A stretch of DNA of 64,000 bases from Arthrobacter crystallopoietes (GTDB lineage: Bacteria; Actinomycetota; Actinomycetes; Actinomycetales; Micrococcaceae), in the NCBI RefSeq assembly GCF_017603825.1, contig NZ_CP072014.1, positions 2,046,001 through 2,110,000 on the forward strand, read 5' to 3'. Under the pieces are notes generated by a model. That model saw only the letters and a list, made by a program, of their open reading frames with translations. It searched no databases and was not told where the DNA came from. Of the stretch, positions 53,690 to 62,385 are shown piece by piece (position 1 is the stretch's first letter; every line of letters starts with the position of its first letter). The translations under genes and the position numbers were made by a program.

Positions 53690-54198
53690 CGTGTTCCCCA
53701 GTTGTAGGCCTGCTTCCGCAGGGACAGATACATCAGTGTTTCGGTGCTCAGGACACCGGGAATGCTGCGGATCTGGTTGACCAGCAGCAGCAGATCGTTG
53801 TCGTTTTCGCAGATGATTTCGGCGAGGATGTCGAAGGTGCCGGCGGTAGCCACGCAATAGTCCACTTTGTCCAGGGCGGCCACCTGGTCGGACACCTTCA
53901 GCACGTCATTATTGGCCTTGATGCCCAGCATGGCTTGGCGGGAAAACCCCATCTGCATGGGGTCCGTGACAGCGACAATCTGGACGATGCCGCTGTCCAT
54001 CAGTTTTTGTACCCGCTGGCGGACCGCAGCTTCCGAGAGTCCAACAGCTTTGCCGATGGCAGCGTAGGAGCGTCGGCCGTCTTCCTGCAGTTGTTCGATG
54101 ATGGCCTTGGACACCGTGTCCACCGGGCCGTGGGCGTGCCCGCTGCCCGTGTGGGTCAATCCGTTGTTGTTCGCAGTGCTCTCGGGCTGGGCCGTCAA
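53686..54198 (-). CDS. Lrp/AsnC-family transcriptional regulator
   Basis: This 170-residue protein has a N-terminal extension rich in Asn, His and Gly, a helix-turn-helix at about residues 28-75 (KAIIEQLQEDGRRSYAAIGK, then AAVRQRVQKLMDSG), and an AsnC effector domain at about 85-165 (VATAGTFDILAEIICENDND). The TTG start at 54198 is supported by GGAGGTGG ten bases upstream. It is cotranscribed with the aminotransferase and divergent from potD, so it likely senses an amino acid or amine and controls both sides of the 241-bp gap. Confidence 0.88.
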   Translation of the reverse strand: MTAQPESTANNNGLTHTGSGHAHGPVDTVSKAIIEQLQEDGRRSYAAIGKAVGLSEAAVRQRVQKLMDSGIVQIVAVTDPMQMGFSRQAMLGIKANNDVLKVSDQVAALDKVDYCVATAGTFDILAEIICENDNDLLLLVNQIRSIPGVLSTETLMYLSLRKQAYNWGTR

Positions 54199-54439
54199 AA
54201 TATCACCACCTCCAGGCGGGGGGATGCGCCGGGTGGGGACCGGCCGCGTGAATGTTTATGCCATTGAAGCCGCTGGTCTGTCGGCGCGCAAGCCCCTTCG
54301 CTACGAAATAAGTTGTGAAACTCGGATTTGAGGCAGGGATCCGTCGGGTAACGAAAAATTTACAACTGAATCCCTTGTCGAGCGGCGCGCGGTCTGGCAT
54401 GATCTTCGTCACAGTGTCTATCGCCTCAGGGAGCCTCAC

Positions 54440-55660
54440 ATGCCAAATCGCCTGCCCGACGATCCCCGACTCCGCCGCTTGATAGGGGCACAGCTGTCCC
54501 GCCGGAACATCCTAATGGGCGCGGGTGGTTTAAGCCTCGCCGGACTGCTGGCCGCGTGCGGCACCGGGGGTACCGGTACAACGTCGAATGGCCAAGCCGG
54601 AGAAGCGGCGGCGGCGGAAGATCTCTCGGCGTCGGAAAAGGAGGTCAATTGGGCCAACTGGACCCTCTACCTCGACTACGACGACAAGTCCCAGAGCTAT
54701 CCGTCGCTGGAAGCCTTTACCGCCGCGACGGGCATCGCGGCGAACTACTCCGAAGACATTGACGGAAATGACACTTACTTCGGGAAGGTCCAGGCGCAGT
54801 TGGCAGCCGGCCAGGATATCGGGCAGGACATCATTACGCTGACGGACTGGATGGCGGCGCGGTTGATCCGCCTCGGCTACACGCAGGAACTGGATCACGC
54901 CAAAATTCCGAACGCTGCTAACTTGCTCCAGACCTTGAAGAACGTCGACTTCGACCCCGGCCGGAAGAACTCGCTGACCTGGCAGTCCGGATTCGCTGGC
55001 ATCGCCTGGAACAAGGAAGCCGTACCCGGTGGCCTCAAGACTGTCTCCGACCTGTGGAAGCCGGAGCTCAAAGGCCGCGTGGAGGTGCTGGATGAGATGC
55101 GCGACACGATGGGCCTGATGATGCTGGAAAACGGCACCGACATTTCAGGTGATTGGAGTGCGGATGAATTCTCGAACGCGCTGGATGACCTGACGAAGCA
55201 GATCTCGGACGGCCAGATCCGCCAGGTGAAGGGCAACTCCTACAAGGAGGATCTGATCTCCGGCGACGCCCTTGCCGTGATCTGCTGGTCCGGCGACATC
55301 ACACAGCTGAATTTTGAGAACGGCGACAAGTGGGAGTTCGCCCTCCCCGATGCTGGCGGGACGCTGTGGTCGGACAACCTGATGGTACCTATCGGGGCGC
55401 CGCACAAAGCGAATGCGGAAGCCCTGATGGACTTCTATTACGATCCGAAGAACGCGGCGACGGTGGCAGCCTACGTGAACTACATCTGCCCGGTCCAAGG
55501 CGCCAGGGAAGCGATGGAGAAGATCGATCCGGAACTGGTGGAGAATCCCCTGATCTTCCCTAGCGAGGACTATCTGGCGAAGGCCCATGTCTTCCGCTCG
55601 CTCAGCGCAGACGAGGAAACCGACTTCACCAACCGGTTCCAGAAAGCGATCGGCAACTAA
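54440..55660 (+). CDS. potD: Spermidine/putrescine ABC transporter substrate-binding lipoprotein
   Basis: The 406-residue protein has an N-terminal SRRNILMGAGGLSLAGLLAAC, a twin-Arg/lipoprotein-like signal with the lipobox Cys near residue 34. It then has the PotD-type solute-binding fold (VNWANWTLYLDYDD, DIITLTDWMAARLIRLG, GDALAVICWSGDI, WSDNLMVPIGAPH). The W/D-rich pattern fits polyamine-binding pockets. It captures putrescine or spermidine outside the membrane for PotABC. Its stop overlaps the potA start (TAATG). GGGAG lies upstream of the ATG. Confidence 0.9.
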   Translation: MPNRLPDDPRLRRLIGAQLSRRNILMGAGGLSLAGLLAACGTGGTGTTSNGQAGEAAAAEDLSASEKEVNWANWTLYLDYDDKSQSYPSLEAFTAATGIAANYSEDIDGNDTYFGKVQAQLAAGQDIGQDIITLTDWMAARLIRLGYTQELDHAKIPNAANLLQTLKNVDFDPGRKNSLTWQSGFAGIAWNKEAVPGGLKTVSDLWKPELKGRVEVLDEMRDTMGLMMLENGTDISGDWSADEFSNALDDLTKQISDGQIRQVKGNSYKEDLISGDALAVICWSGDITQLNFENGDKWEFALPDAGGTLWSDNLMVPIGAPHKANAEALMDFYYDPKNAATVAAYVNYICPVQGAREAMEKIDPELVENPLIFPSEDYLAKAHVFRSLSADEETDFTNRFQKAIGN

Positions 55661-56832
55661 TGACGATGGTTCAGACCAATCCGCAAAAGCACGACGCCGG
55701 CGCCGAGAACCGGGGCGCCGACCTGCGGCTCGCTGCCATCACCAAGCGGTTCGGCGGCTTCCTGGCCGTCGACAACCTGGATCTGAAAATCCCGGCCGGA
55801 TCGTTCTTCGCGCTGCTGGGTCCCTCCGGCTGCGGAAAGACCACCACTCTGCGGATGATCGCGGGCCTGGAGCAGCCGACGTCGGGAAGCCTCAGCATCG
55901 GCGGCAAAGACATCACCGGAACCAGTGCCCACGAGCGGCCGGTCAACACCGTGTTCCAGAATTATGCGCTCTTTCCGCACATGAGTGTGCTGGACAACGT
56001 GGCCTTCGGGCTCAAGCGGCGGAAAATCAGGGATCACCAGGCCAGGGCCAAGCAGGCATTGGAACTGGTCGAACTGGCCCATCTTTCGGCGCGGCGGCCT
56101 GCGCAGCTGTCGGGCGGGCAGCAGCAACGGGTGGCTCTGGCCCGAGCGATCGTGAACGAGCCCGCGCTGCTCCTGCTGGATGAACCGCTGGGGGCGCTGG
56201 ACATGAAACTGCGCCGGCAGATGCAGGTGGAGCTGAAGCGGATCCAGACCGATGTCGGCCTGACCTTTGTGCATGTCACCCATGACCAGGAAGAGGCCAT
56301 GACCATGGCGGACACCGTGGCCGTCATGAACCAGGGCCAGGTAGAGCAGCTGGGCGCGCCGCGCGAGCTGTACGAACTGCCGCGGACCGCTTTTGTCGCC
56401 AACTTCCTCGGCAAGTCCAACCTGGTAGCGGGTGAAATTGTCGAGGACCGCGGCGACGCCGTCGTTATTAATGCGGGCGGAAACCGGTTGGCTGTGCGCA
56501 AGGACCGCTCTACCACGCACCACGGCAAGGCGCTGATCGGGATCCGGCCGGAGAAGCTGCGGATGATGTGGCCCGCCGATGCTCCCGACGATGGGTCGAA
56601 CATCCTGTGGGGCCGCGTGCTCGACTCTTCCTTCACCGGGGTCAGCACCGAGTACCTGGTGGAGGTGGCCGGGATCGGGGCGGTAGGAGTGTTCAGCCAG
56701 AATCACGGCCAGCAATTGGCGGCTCCCGGCGATGAGGTTGTGCTGACTTGGGATACGGCGCATGCCTTCGGCCTGGACGGCGATGAAGACACGCAGGCCG
56801 GGGCCAGGGAAACGGAAGCGGCGGCGACATGA
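55660..56832 (+). CDS. potA: Spermidine/putrescine ABC transporter ATPase
   Basis: The 390-residue ATPase has Walker A GPSGCGKTT (about residue 54), the Q-loop QNYALFPHMSV, signature LSGGQQQRVALARA, Walker B LLLDEPLGALD and the switch His in VTHDQEEAM. It also has a C-terminal TOBE domain (about 300-380), as PotA does. It powers uptake of polyamines through PotBC. Start and stop overlap potD and potB by one and four bases, a tightly coupled operon. Confidence 0.92.
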   Translation: MTMVQTNPQKHDAGAENRGADLRLAAITKRFGGFLAVDNLDLKIPAGSFFALLGPSGCGKTTTLRMIAGLEQPTSGSLSIGGKDITGTSAHERPVNTVFQNYALFPHMSVLDNVAFGLKRRKIRDHQARAKQALELVELAHLSARRPAQLSGGQQQRVALARAIVNEPALLLLDEPLGALDMKLRRQMQVELKRIQTDVGLTFVHVTHDQEEAMTMADTVAVMNQGQVEQLGAPRELYELPRTAFVANFLGKSNLVAGEIVEDRGDAVVINAGGNRLAVRKDRSTTHHGKALIGIRPEKLRMMWPADAPDDGSNILWGRVLDSSFTGVSTEYLVEVAGIGAVGVFSQNHGQQLAAPGDEVVLTWDTAHAFGLDGDEDTQAGARETEAAAT

Positions 56833-57767
56833 GCCTGCTGACGGCCCCGCGCAGCAGCAAGGTGAAGCCGGAGGAGACGCGCAGTTCATCGGAGATCCGC
56901 GCGGACAAACGCCGCGGACGAGTGGGCTATCTGCTGATCCTGCCCGGCTTCGTCTTCATGCTGCTCTTCTTTGTGCTGCCGGTTTTCTCCCTGCTGGCCA
57001 CCTCGCTCTACACCAAGCCGCCCGGCGCGGATATCGGGCAGTTTATGCCGGCGCTGCAGTTCAGCAACTACACCACAGTGCTAAGCAGCTACTGGCCCGA
57101 ACTGGTCCGGTCCTTCGCGTTTGCGCTGATCGCCACGGTGGCAGCGCTGGCGATCGGGTACCCTATGGCGTACCTGGTGGCAGTGCGGCTCCGCGGCAGG
57201 AAACTGCTCCAAGGCATCCTGCTCGTTCTCATAATCGCGCCGTTCTTTACCAGCTTCATCCTGCGAACGCAGGCGTGGAAGCAGATCCTGGCCGACGAAG
57301 GTCCAGTGGTCGGGGTGCTGCGGGCAGTGGCCCTGCTGCCCGAGGACGGGCGGCTGACCGCCACGGCCTTCGCCGTCGTCTGCGGCCTGACCTACAACTT
57401 CCTGCCGTTCATGACGCTGCCGATCTACGCCAACCTGGAGCGGCTGGATACCCGGTTGATCGAAGCGGGCGGTGATCTGTATGCCAACTCCTTCACCACG
57501 TTCCGCACGGTCACGCTTCCGCTGTCCATGCCGGGTGTCATCGCCGGCACGCTGCTGACCTTCATCCCGGCCTCGGGCGACTACATCAACGCGGCGCTGC
57601 TGGGCAATAACCAGAACACCACCATGATTGGGCAGGTCATCGATTCGAGGTTCTTCCGCGTGGTGGACTACCCGGGCGCCTCGGCCCTGTCCTTCGTGCT
57701 GATGCTGGCCATCCTGTTCCTGGTGATCCTGTACGTCCGCCGTTTCGGTACCAAAGAGCTGCTCTAA
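56829..57767 (+). CDS. potB: Spermidine/putrescine ABC transporter permease
   Basis: This 312-residue protein has six predicted membrane helices, the first around YLLILPGFVFMLLFFVLPVF, and the EAA loop EAGGDLYANSFTTFRTVTLP near residue 215 that docks onto PotA. A conserved FTSFILRTQAWKQIL segment is typical of PotB. It starts at an ATG within the potA stop (ATGA) and ends 9 bases before the potC start. Confidence 0.92.
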   Translation: MSLLTAPRSSKVKPEETRSSSEIRADKRRGRVGYLLILPGFVFMLLFFVLPVFSLLATSLYTKPPGADIGQFMPALQFSNYTTVLSSYWPELVRSFAFALIATVAALAIGYPMAYLVAVRLRGRKLLQGILLVLIIAPFFTSFILRTQAWKQILADEGPVVGVLRAVALLPEDGRLTATAFAVVCGLTYNFLPFMTLPIYANLERLDTRLIEAGGDLYANSFTTFRTVTLPLSMPGVIAGTLLTFIPASGDYINAALLGNNQNTTMIGQVIDSRFFRVVDYPGASALSFVLMLAILFLVILYVRRFGTKELL

Positions 57768-57776
57768 GGAGGCCTC

Positions 57777-58574
57777 ATGAGAAGAAGAATCGGCCCATGG
57801 CTGGTACCGGTTTTCGGCGGATTGGCCTTCCTGTTCCTGCTGGTCCCCATTGCCTACGTGTTCGCCTTTTCGTTCAATGACGCCGGCCGGACCAATCTCA
57901 CCTGGCGCGGCTTCACGCTGGATAACTGGCGCAACCCCTGCGGCGCACCGGCGGTGTGCGAGGCGCTGGCCAACAGCCTGCAGATCAGCTCGATCGTCAC
58001 CGTCATTGCGACCATCCTGGGCACGGCCATCGCCATTGGCCTGGTGCGTTACCGGTTCAGGTTCAACGCCACGGCCAATATGCTGATCTTCCTGCCGCTG
58101 GCGACGCCGGAGGTGGTGCTCGGCGCGTCACTGCTGGCCCAGTTCCTGAACGTCGGTGTGGACCTGGGGGTGGGGACGATCATCATCGCCCACAGCATGT
58201 TCTGTATTTCCTTTGTGGTGGTTGCAGTGAAAGCCCGCGTGGCCAGTCTTGACCCCAAGCTGGAAGAGGCCGCAGCGGACCTGTACGCATCGCCGATCCA
58301 AGCCTTCTGGCGGGTCACCTTCCCGCTGCTGCTGCCTGGCATCGTGGCGGCCGCGCTGCTGGCTTTCGCCATGAGTTTCGACGACTTCATCATTACCAAC
58401 TTCAACTCAGGCAACGTGGACACGTTCCCGAAGTTCATCTACGTCGCCGCAACCCGTGGCATTCCGGCGCAGGCCAATGTGATCGGTTCGGCCATGTTCA
58501 TCATCGCGCTGCTGATTGTGATCGGCGGGCAGATCCTGTCCAACCGAAGGGCGAAGATGCTGGCCGCGCGCTGA
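57777..58574 (+). CDS. potC: Spermidine/putrescine ABC transporter permease
   Basis: This 265-residue protein has six membrane helices, the first LVPVFGGLAFLFLLVPIAYV, the NDA segment FAFSFNDAGRTNLTWRGF, and the EAA loop EEAAADLYASPIQAFWRVTF near residue 165. AAGGAGG precedes the ATG. It pairs with PotB in the membrane. The gene ends one base before the stop of the convergent TetR gene at 58576. Confidence 0.92.
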   Translation: MRRRIGPWLVPVFGGLAFLFLLVPIAYVFAFSFNDAGRTNLTWRGFTLDNWRNPCGAPAVCEALANSLQISSIVTVIATILGTAIAIGLVRYRFRFNATANMLIFLPLATPEVVLGASLLAQFLNVGVDLGVGTIIIAHSMFCISFVVVAVKARVASLDPKLEEAAADLYASPIQAFWRVTFPLLLPGIVAAALLAFAMSFDDFIITNFNSGNVDTFPKFIYVAATRGIPAQANVIGSAMFIIALLIVIGGQILSNRRAKMLAAR

Positions 58575-58575
58575 G

Positions 58576-59265
58576 TTACCCGGCAGTGCTGGCGGCGTCA
58601 GCCCATTCCCGCCGCTGGGCGTCCAGCCCGGAGATGAGCCCGTCGAGCCCCAGCCGGAAGGCCGCGTCGGCGGGGGCCCCGTCCGCCGGCAGTTGGCGCG
58701 CCCGCACAGCCGAGGTGAAGTGCGGGCTGGAATCGGCCAGTTCTCCGGTTTCGAAAATGTCCTCCGGGGCGGCCACGTCAAAGGCGGAGCCGAAGATGAA
58801 GGACTCCAGTGCAACGATTGCAGGGACCACCAATGGCTCGGGCCAGCCGGCGTCGAGAAAACCGCGGGTGAGTTCCTCGTACATCTGCAGGGTGCGAGGC
58901 GCGCCGGTCACGGGCAGCACGGCGATGACTGGAATCAGCGGGGAGTGCTGGGTGAACACGTCGCGGTAGGACCAGGCCCAATTCCGCACTGCCTCGGGCC
59001 AGGGGAGTGTGCCGAAACCGCTGACGTCCACCCGGTTCATCAGATGGTCCTGCAAGAGCAGGAGGACATCGTGCTTGGACTTCACATGGTTGTACAGCGC
59101 GGACGGCGCAACGCCCAGGCGCCTGGCCAGGGCTGACATGGTCAGTGCGTCATAGCCGCTGGCCTCGATCAGCTTCAGGGCCGCCGACGTGATGAGCTCC
59201 TTGGACAGGACCTTCTGTGCCGGGCGTCCGGCAGAGCGGTGCGTCCCCGATGCTGAAACCGCGAT
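58576..59265 (-). CDS. TetR-family transcriptional regulator (second), probable polyamine repressor
   Basis: The 229-residue protein has a TetR helix-turn-helix at about residues 18-70 (LITSAALKLIEASGYDALTM, then SALARRLGVAPSALYNHVKSKHD) and a C-terminal ligand domain of the TetR_C type. The frame from ATG 59139 alone would lack the first helix. Extending it gives a normal N-terminus whose only well-placed start is ATC at 59265, six bases after a perfect AAGGAGG. It is divergent from the putrescine oxidase gene. The operator at 59369-59391 in the gap is repeated at the agmatine operon, so this is the best candidate for their shared repressor. Confidence 0.85.
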   Translation of the reverse strand: MAVSASGTHRSAGRPAQKVLSKELITSAALKLIEASGYDALTMSALARRLGVAPSALYNHVKSKHDVLLLLQDHLMNRVDVSGFGTLPWPEAVRNWAWSYRDVFTQHSPLIPVIAVLPVTGAPRTLQMYEELTRGFLDAGWPEPLVVPAIVALESFIFGSAFDVAAPEDIFETGELADSSPHFTSAVRARQLPADGAPADAAFRLGLDGLISGLDAQRREWADAASTAG

Positions 59266-59335
59266 GGCGGGCCTCCTTGTGGCTCGTTTCCTCAGCGGCC
59301 CCGTGGCGGGCCGCTAAAAATATCCTACGTTCCGC

Positions 59336-59391
59336 TTCCCATTCGTCCGGCCAACGGCTACAGTTTGAGTAAATGAACGTTATTCATTTAC
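59336..59391 (+). promoter_or_regulatory. Putrescine oxidase promoter and operator
   Basis: -35 TTCCCA (59336-59341) and -10 TACAGT (59359-59364) are 17 bases apart. The perfect inverted repeat GTAAATGAA-CGTTA-TTCATTTAC (59369-59391) starts four bases after the -10. It has the same core and spacer as the operator at 44946-44964. Confidence 0.78.
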
Positions 59392-59416
59392 GTCGAACAC
59401 ATACGGGAGTGAAAGA

Positions 59417-60892
59417 GTGAATACCATGGAACGCGACGTCGTCATTATCGGCGCAGGACCCTCCGGGCTGACGGCTGCCTGGGAGCTGGAGAAGGCCGGC
59501 CTGAGCGTTGCCGTGCTGGAAGCCCGCGACCGCGTCGGTGGCCGCACCTGGACGGACACCGTCGACGGCGCCATGTTGGAAATCGGCGGCCAGTGGGTCT
59601 CGCCGGACCAGACTGCGCTGCTGGGGCTGCTGGACGAACTCGGCTTGGACACGTTCCCGCGCTACCGCCACGGTGAATCCATCTACATCGGTCCGGACGC
59701 TAAGCGGAAGCGCTACACCGGCGAGCTGTTCCCCGTCACCGAGCGGACGCAGGACGAGATGAACCGCCTGATCGGCATCCTGGACGCGCTGGCCGCGGAG
59801 GCCGGTCCCGAGGCACCGTGGACCCATCCGATGGCGCGTGAACTGGACACCATTTCCTTCCACCACTGGCTCCGCAAGCAGTCCAGCGACGAGGACGCCT
59901 GCAACAACATCGGCCTCTTCATTGCCGGCGGCATGCTGACCAAGCCCGCGCACTCCTTCTCCGCGCTGCAGGCCGTGCTGATGGCCGCCTCCGCCGGATC
60001 CTTCAGCAACCTGGTCGATGACAACTTCATCCTGGACAAGCGCGTCATCGGCGGAATGCAGCAGGTGTCTGAACGCCTCGCCGCAAAGCTGGGGGACGAC
60101 GTCGTACTCAACAGCCCGGTGCGCACGCTGCGGTGGGTGGGTCAGGCACCGGATGCCGCTACCGCTGCCGCGGGTTCAACGCACGACGGCGTGACCGCCA
60201 TTTCGGATTCCGTCACCGTGCGTGCCCGCTTCGCAATTATGGCCGTGCCGCCGAACCTGTATTCGCGGGTCTCCTTTGAGCCGCCGCTGCCGCGCCGCCA
60301 GCACCAGATGCACCAGCACCAGTCGCTGGGCCTGGTGATCAAGGTCCACGCCGTCTACGAGACTCCATTCTGGCGTGAAGACGGCCTTTCCGGCACCTGT
60401 TTCAGCCCGACCTCCGTGGTGCAGGAGGTTTACGACAACACGAACTACCAGGATCCGCGCGGTACGTTGGTCGGCTTCATCTCCGATGAAAAGGCCGATG
60501 CCATGTTCGAGCTCAGCGCGGAGGACCGCAAGGCCGCTGTCCTGGAGGCAGTGGCGGAGTACCTTGGTCCGAAGGCGCTGGAGCCCGTGGTCTACTACGA
60601 ATCCGACTGGGGTTCGGAGGAATGGACCCGCGGCGCCTATGCGGCCAGCTACGACTTGGGCGGGCTGCACCGCTACGGCAAGGACCAGCTCACGCCGGTC
60701 GGTCCGATCTACTGGTCCTGCTCGGATTTGGCGGCCGAGGGCTACCAGCATGTGGACGGGGCCGTCCGGATGGGACAGCAAACCGCCGCCCGGATTCTCG
60801 GTGCTGCTGAAACCGCAGGCACTGTCACGGCCTCGGCATCTGCCAGCACCGGTGCCGGGGAGCCTGCCGGGACCGCGCGCCACGGGGCGTGA
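59417..60892 (+). CDS. puo: Flavin-containing monoamine oxidase, putrescine oxidase type
   Basis: The 491-residue protein has the FAD motif VVIIGAGPSGLTAAWELEKA (about residue 8), GGRTWTDTVDGAMLEIGGQW, and a C-terminal GPIYWSCSDLAAEGYQHVDG with MGQQTAARIL (about 435-460). Length and motifs match the putrescine oxidases of Micrococcus and Rhodococcus, which oxidise putrescine with O2 to 4-aminobutanal, H2O2 and ammonia. The GTG start at 59417 has weak GAGTGAAAGAG sequence before it. A second initiator-like ATG is three codons on. Its stop overlaps the universal stress gene start (GTGA). Confidence 0.9.
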   Translation: MNTMERDVVIIGAGPSGLTAAWELEKAGLSVAVLEARDRVGGRTWTDTVDGAMLEIGGQWVSPDQTALLGLLDELGLDTFPRYRHGESIYIGPDAKRKRYTGELFPVTERTQDEMNRLIGILDALAAEAGPEAPWTHPMARELDTISFHHWLRKQSSDEDACNNIGLFIAGGMLTKPAHSFSALQAVLMAASAGSFSNLVDDNFILDKRVIGGMQQVSERLAAKLGDDVVLNSPVRTLRWVGQAPDAATAAAGSTHDGVTAISDSVTVRARFAIMAVPPNLYSRVSFEPPLPRRQHQMHQHQSLGLVIKVHAVYETPFWREDGLSGTCFSPTSVVQEVYDNTNYQDPRGTLVGFISDEKADAMFELSAEDRKAAVLEAVAEYLGPKALEPVVYYESDWGSEEWTRGAYAASYDLGGLHRYGKDQLTPVGPIYWSCSDLAAEGYQHVDGAVRMGQQTAARILGAAETAGTVTASASASTGAGEPAGTARHGA

Positions 60893-61732
60893 GCAGCATG
60901 CGCAGGTACGTCGTCGGGTACACGGCCACCGAGAACGGCCGGGGCGCGGTCAATCTGGCCGTGGCCCTGGCCCGGAGCCAGCAGGCCTCGCTGGACCTGG
61001 TCGTGGTCCATTCGCCGGACTCGCCCTATGCCGGAACCTACCCTCCCTCGGACCGGGGCTACGAACGGATACTTGCGGAGCAGCTCGATCAGTGGCTGGC
61101 CGAGGGCCTGGCGCTGGTGCCCCATGACGTGACAGCGAAGGCCCATATACTTCAGGCGGAGTCAACCGCCGAGGGCCTGATCGAAGCCGCGCGCGAGTTC
61201 TCCGCCGCGGTGATCGTGGTGGGCGCTGCACGCCGCCGACGTGCCCGTGGCGTTGGCGCCCAAGGGTTACCAGCGGCAGCGGCAGGAGTCCATCACGCGC
61301 CTGACCTGCGGGATCGGCACCAGGCCCGGCGCCGACGACGTTCTGCAGGCAGCGTTAGGGGCGGCGTCCTGGCGGTCCCTGCCGTTGCGGCTGGTGTCCC
61401 TGGTGGCCTTGGACCCGGATAACCCGGAAGCCGTCCGGGCAGCGGAAGCGAACATGGCCGAGCGCTTTGCCGCGGCTGCAGCACAGCTCCCGGGCAAGGT
61501 AACCCGGACCGTTGCCCCCGGCAAGACGATCGAGGATGCCATCGAAGGACTGGACTGGGACGAGGGCGAGCTGATGATGATCGGCTCCAGCCGGCTGGCC
61601 CGGAACAACCGCCTTTTCCTGGGGGCAACGGCCAACAGGGTGCTCCGGGCACTCCCGGTGCCGATGGTCGTGGTGCCGCGCAACTACATACGCCGCGGAA
61701 CCGCTGCCGACGATGTGGGTCAGCGGGTCTGA
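60889..61732 (+). pseudogene. Two-domain universal stress protein gene with internal deletion and frameshift
   Basis: The first frame encodes a good first Usp half (YVVGYTATENGRGAVNLAVA, ..., AAVIVVGAARR) from a GTG at 60889. At about 61225-61232 it changes: after VVGA the next normal Usp segment (the ATP-binding GSV loop and following helix, about 20-25 residues) is missing. The sequence resumes in another frame as LHAADVPVALAPKGY and continues through a normal second Usp domain (ELMMIGSSRLARNNRLFLGA) to 61732. The gene therefore probably makes no full-length protein. It follows putrescine oxidase with a GTGA overlap. Confidence 0.75.
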
Positions 61733-62187
61733 TCCCGCTTCCGCTTCCGGTCCTTGTGCGCAAAGGCCCGAAGCTGGATGATCCGGGCGGCACCGGCCAT
61801 GGCAGTCAGCAGTCCGCCGCCGACGGCCGCAATGAACAGGGCCAGGCCCAGGTTGACGGCGCCTTCGAAACCGAAGTAGCGCAACGTGACCTGGTCCTGG
61901 TTCTGGGCGATGAAGATAATCAGCAGCACCAGCAGAATCAGGCCCGCCACCGTGGCCGTCCAGATCATGCCGGCCCGGGTTATCCGCGGCTTGTCCTCAA
62001 TTTCCCTGTCCGCCGGCGCGGGCCGCCTGGGTTCTTCCGTTTCGGCCTGGCCCTTCTCCTCCCCGGTTTTACCCGTCGGCACCACTGCACCGCCGGAAGC
62101 GCTGGAAGCGCCGGGCAGCCCGGGCTCCTCGTGCCCGGGCTCGTCGCGGGCGGGAACGTTATCGGGCGTGCGCGGATCGGAGGCCAT
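61720..62187 (-). CDS. LapA-like (DUF1049) membrane protein
   Basis: The 155-residue protein has an acidic, disordered N-terminus (about residues 1-70), then two membrane helices (IWTATVAGLILLVLLIIFIA and LGLALFIAAVGGGLLTAMAG) joined by the loop QNQDQVTLRYFGFEGAV, and a basic tail. The AQNxxxVxLxFFG-type loop between helices is the LapA/DUF1049 hallmark. The family is envelope-associated, linked to lipopolysaccharide assembly in proteobacteria, with unknown function in actinomycetes. Its 3' end overlaps the universal stress gene by 13 bases. The ATG at 62187 is preferred to 62244. Confidence 0.82.
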   Translation of the reverse strand: MASDPRTPDNVPARDEPGHEEPGLPGASSASGGAVVPTGKTGEEKGQAETEEPRRPAPADREIEDKPRITRAGMIWTATVAGLILLVLLIIFIAQNQDQVTLRYFGFEGAVNLGLALFIAAVGGGLLTAMAGAARIIQLRAFAHKDRKRKRDQTR

Positions 62188-62385
62188 GGTTTCTCTCTTC
62201 TCTTGGCAGCAGTCTCGTGACAAAGGGCGCTTGTCCTTCAGCATAGGCCCGCCTGCACTCCGTAGTCAGGAGCGGCAGGCAGATCGGCTGCGGATAATCG
62301 GGAAGGGGCGGCACTGGCAACACGCAGATGGGCGAGGTGCGCCAGTGCGTCGTGGCCCGCAGCCCGAAGATATTAGGCTAATGCC

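Noticed and set aside
54311-54367. Distant arms AGTTGT/ACAACT between the AsnC and potD genes
   Set aside because: Only 6-bp arms about 45 bases apart; compatible with AsnC binding but too weak to annotate.
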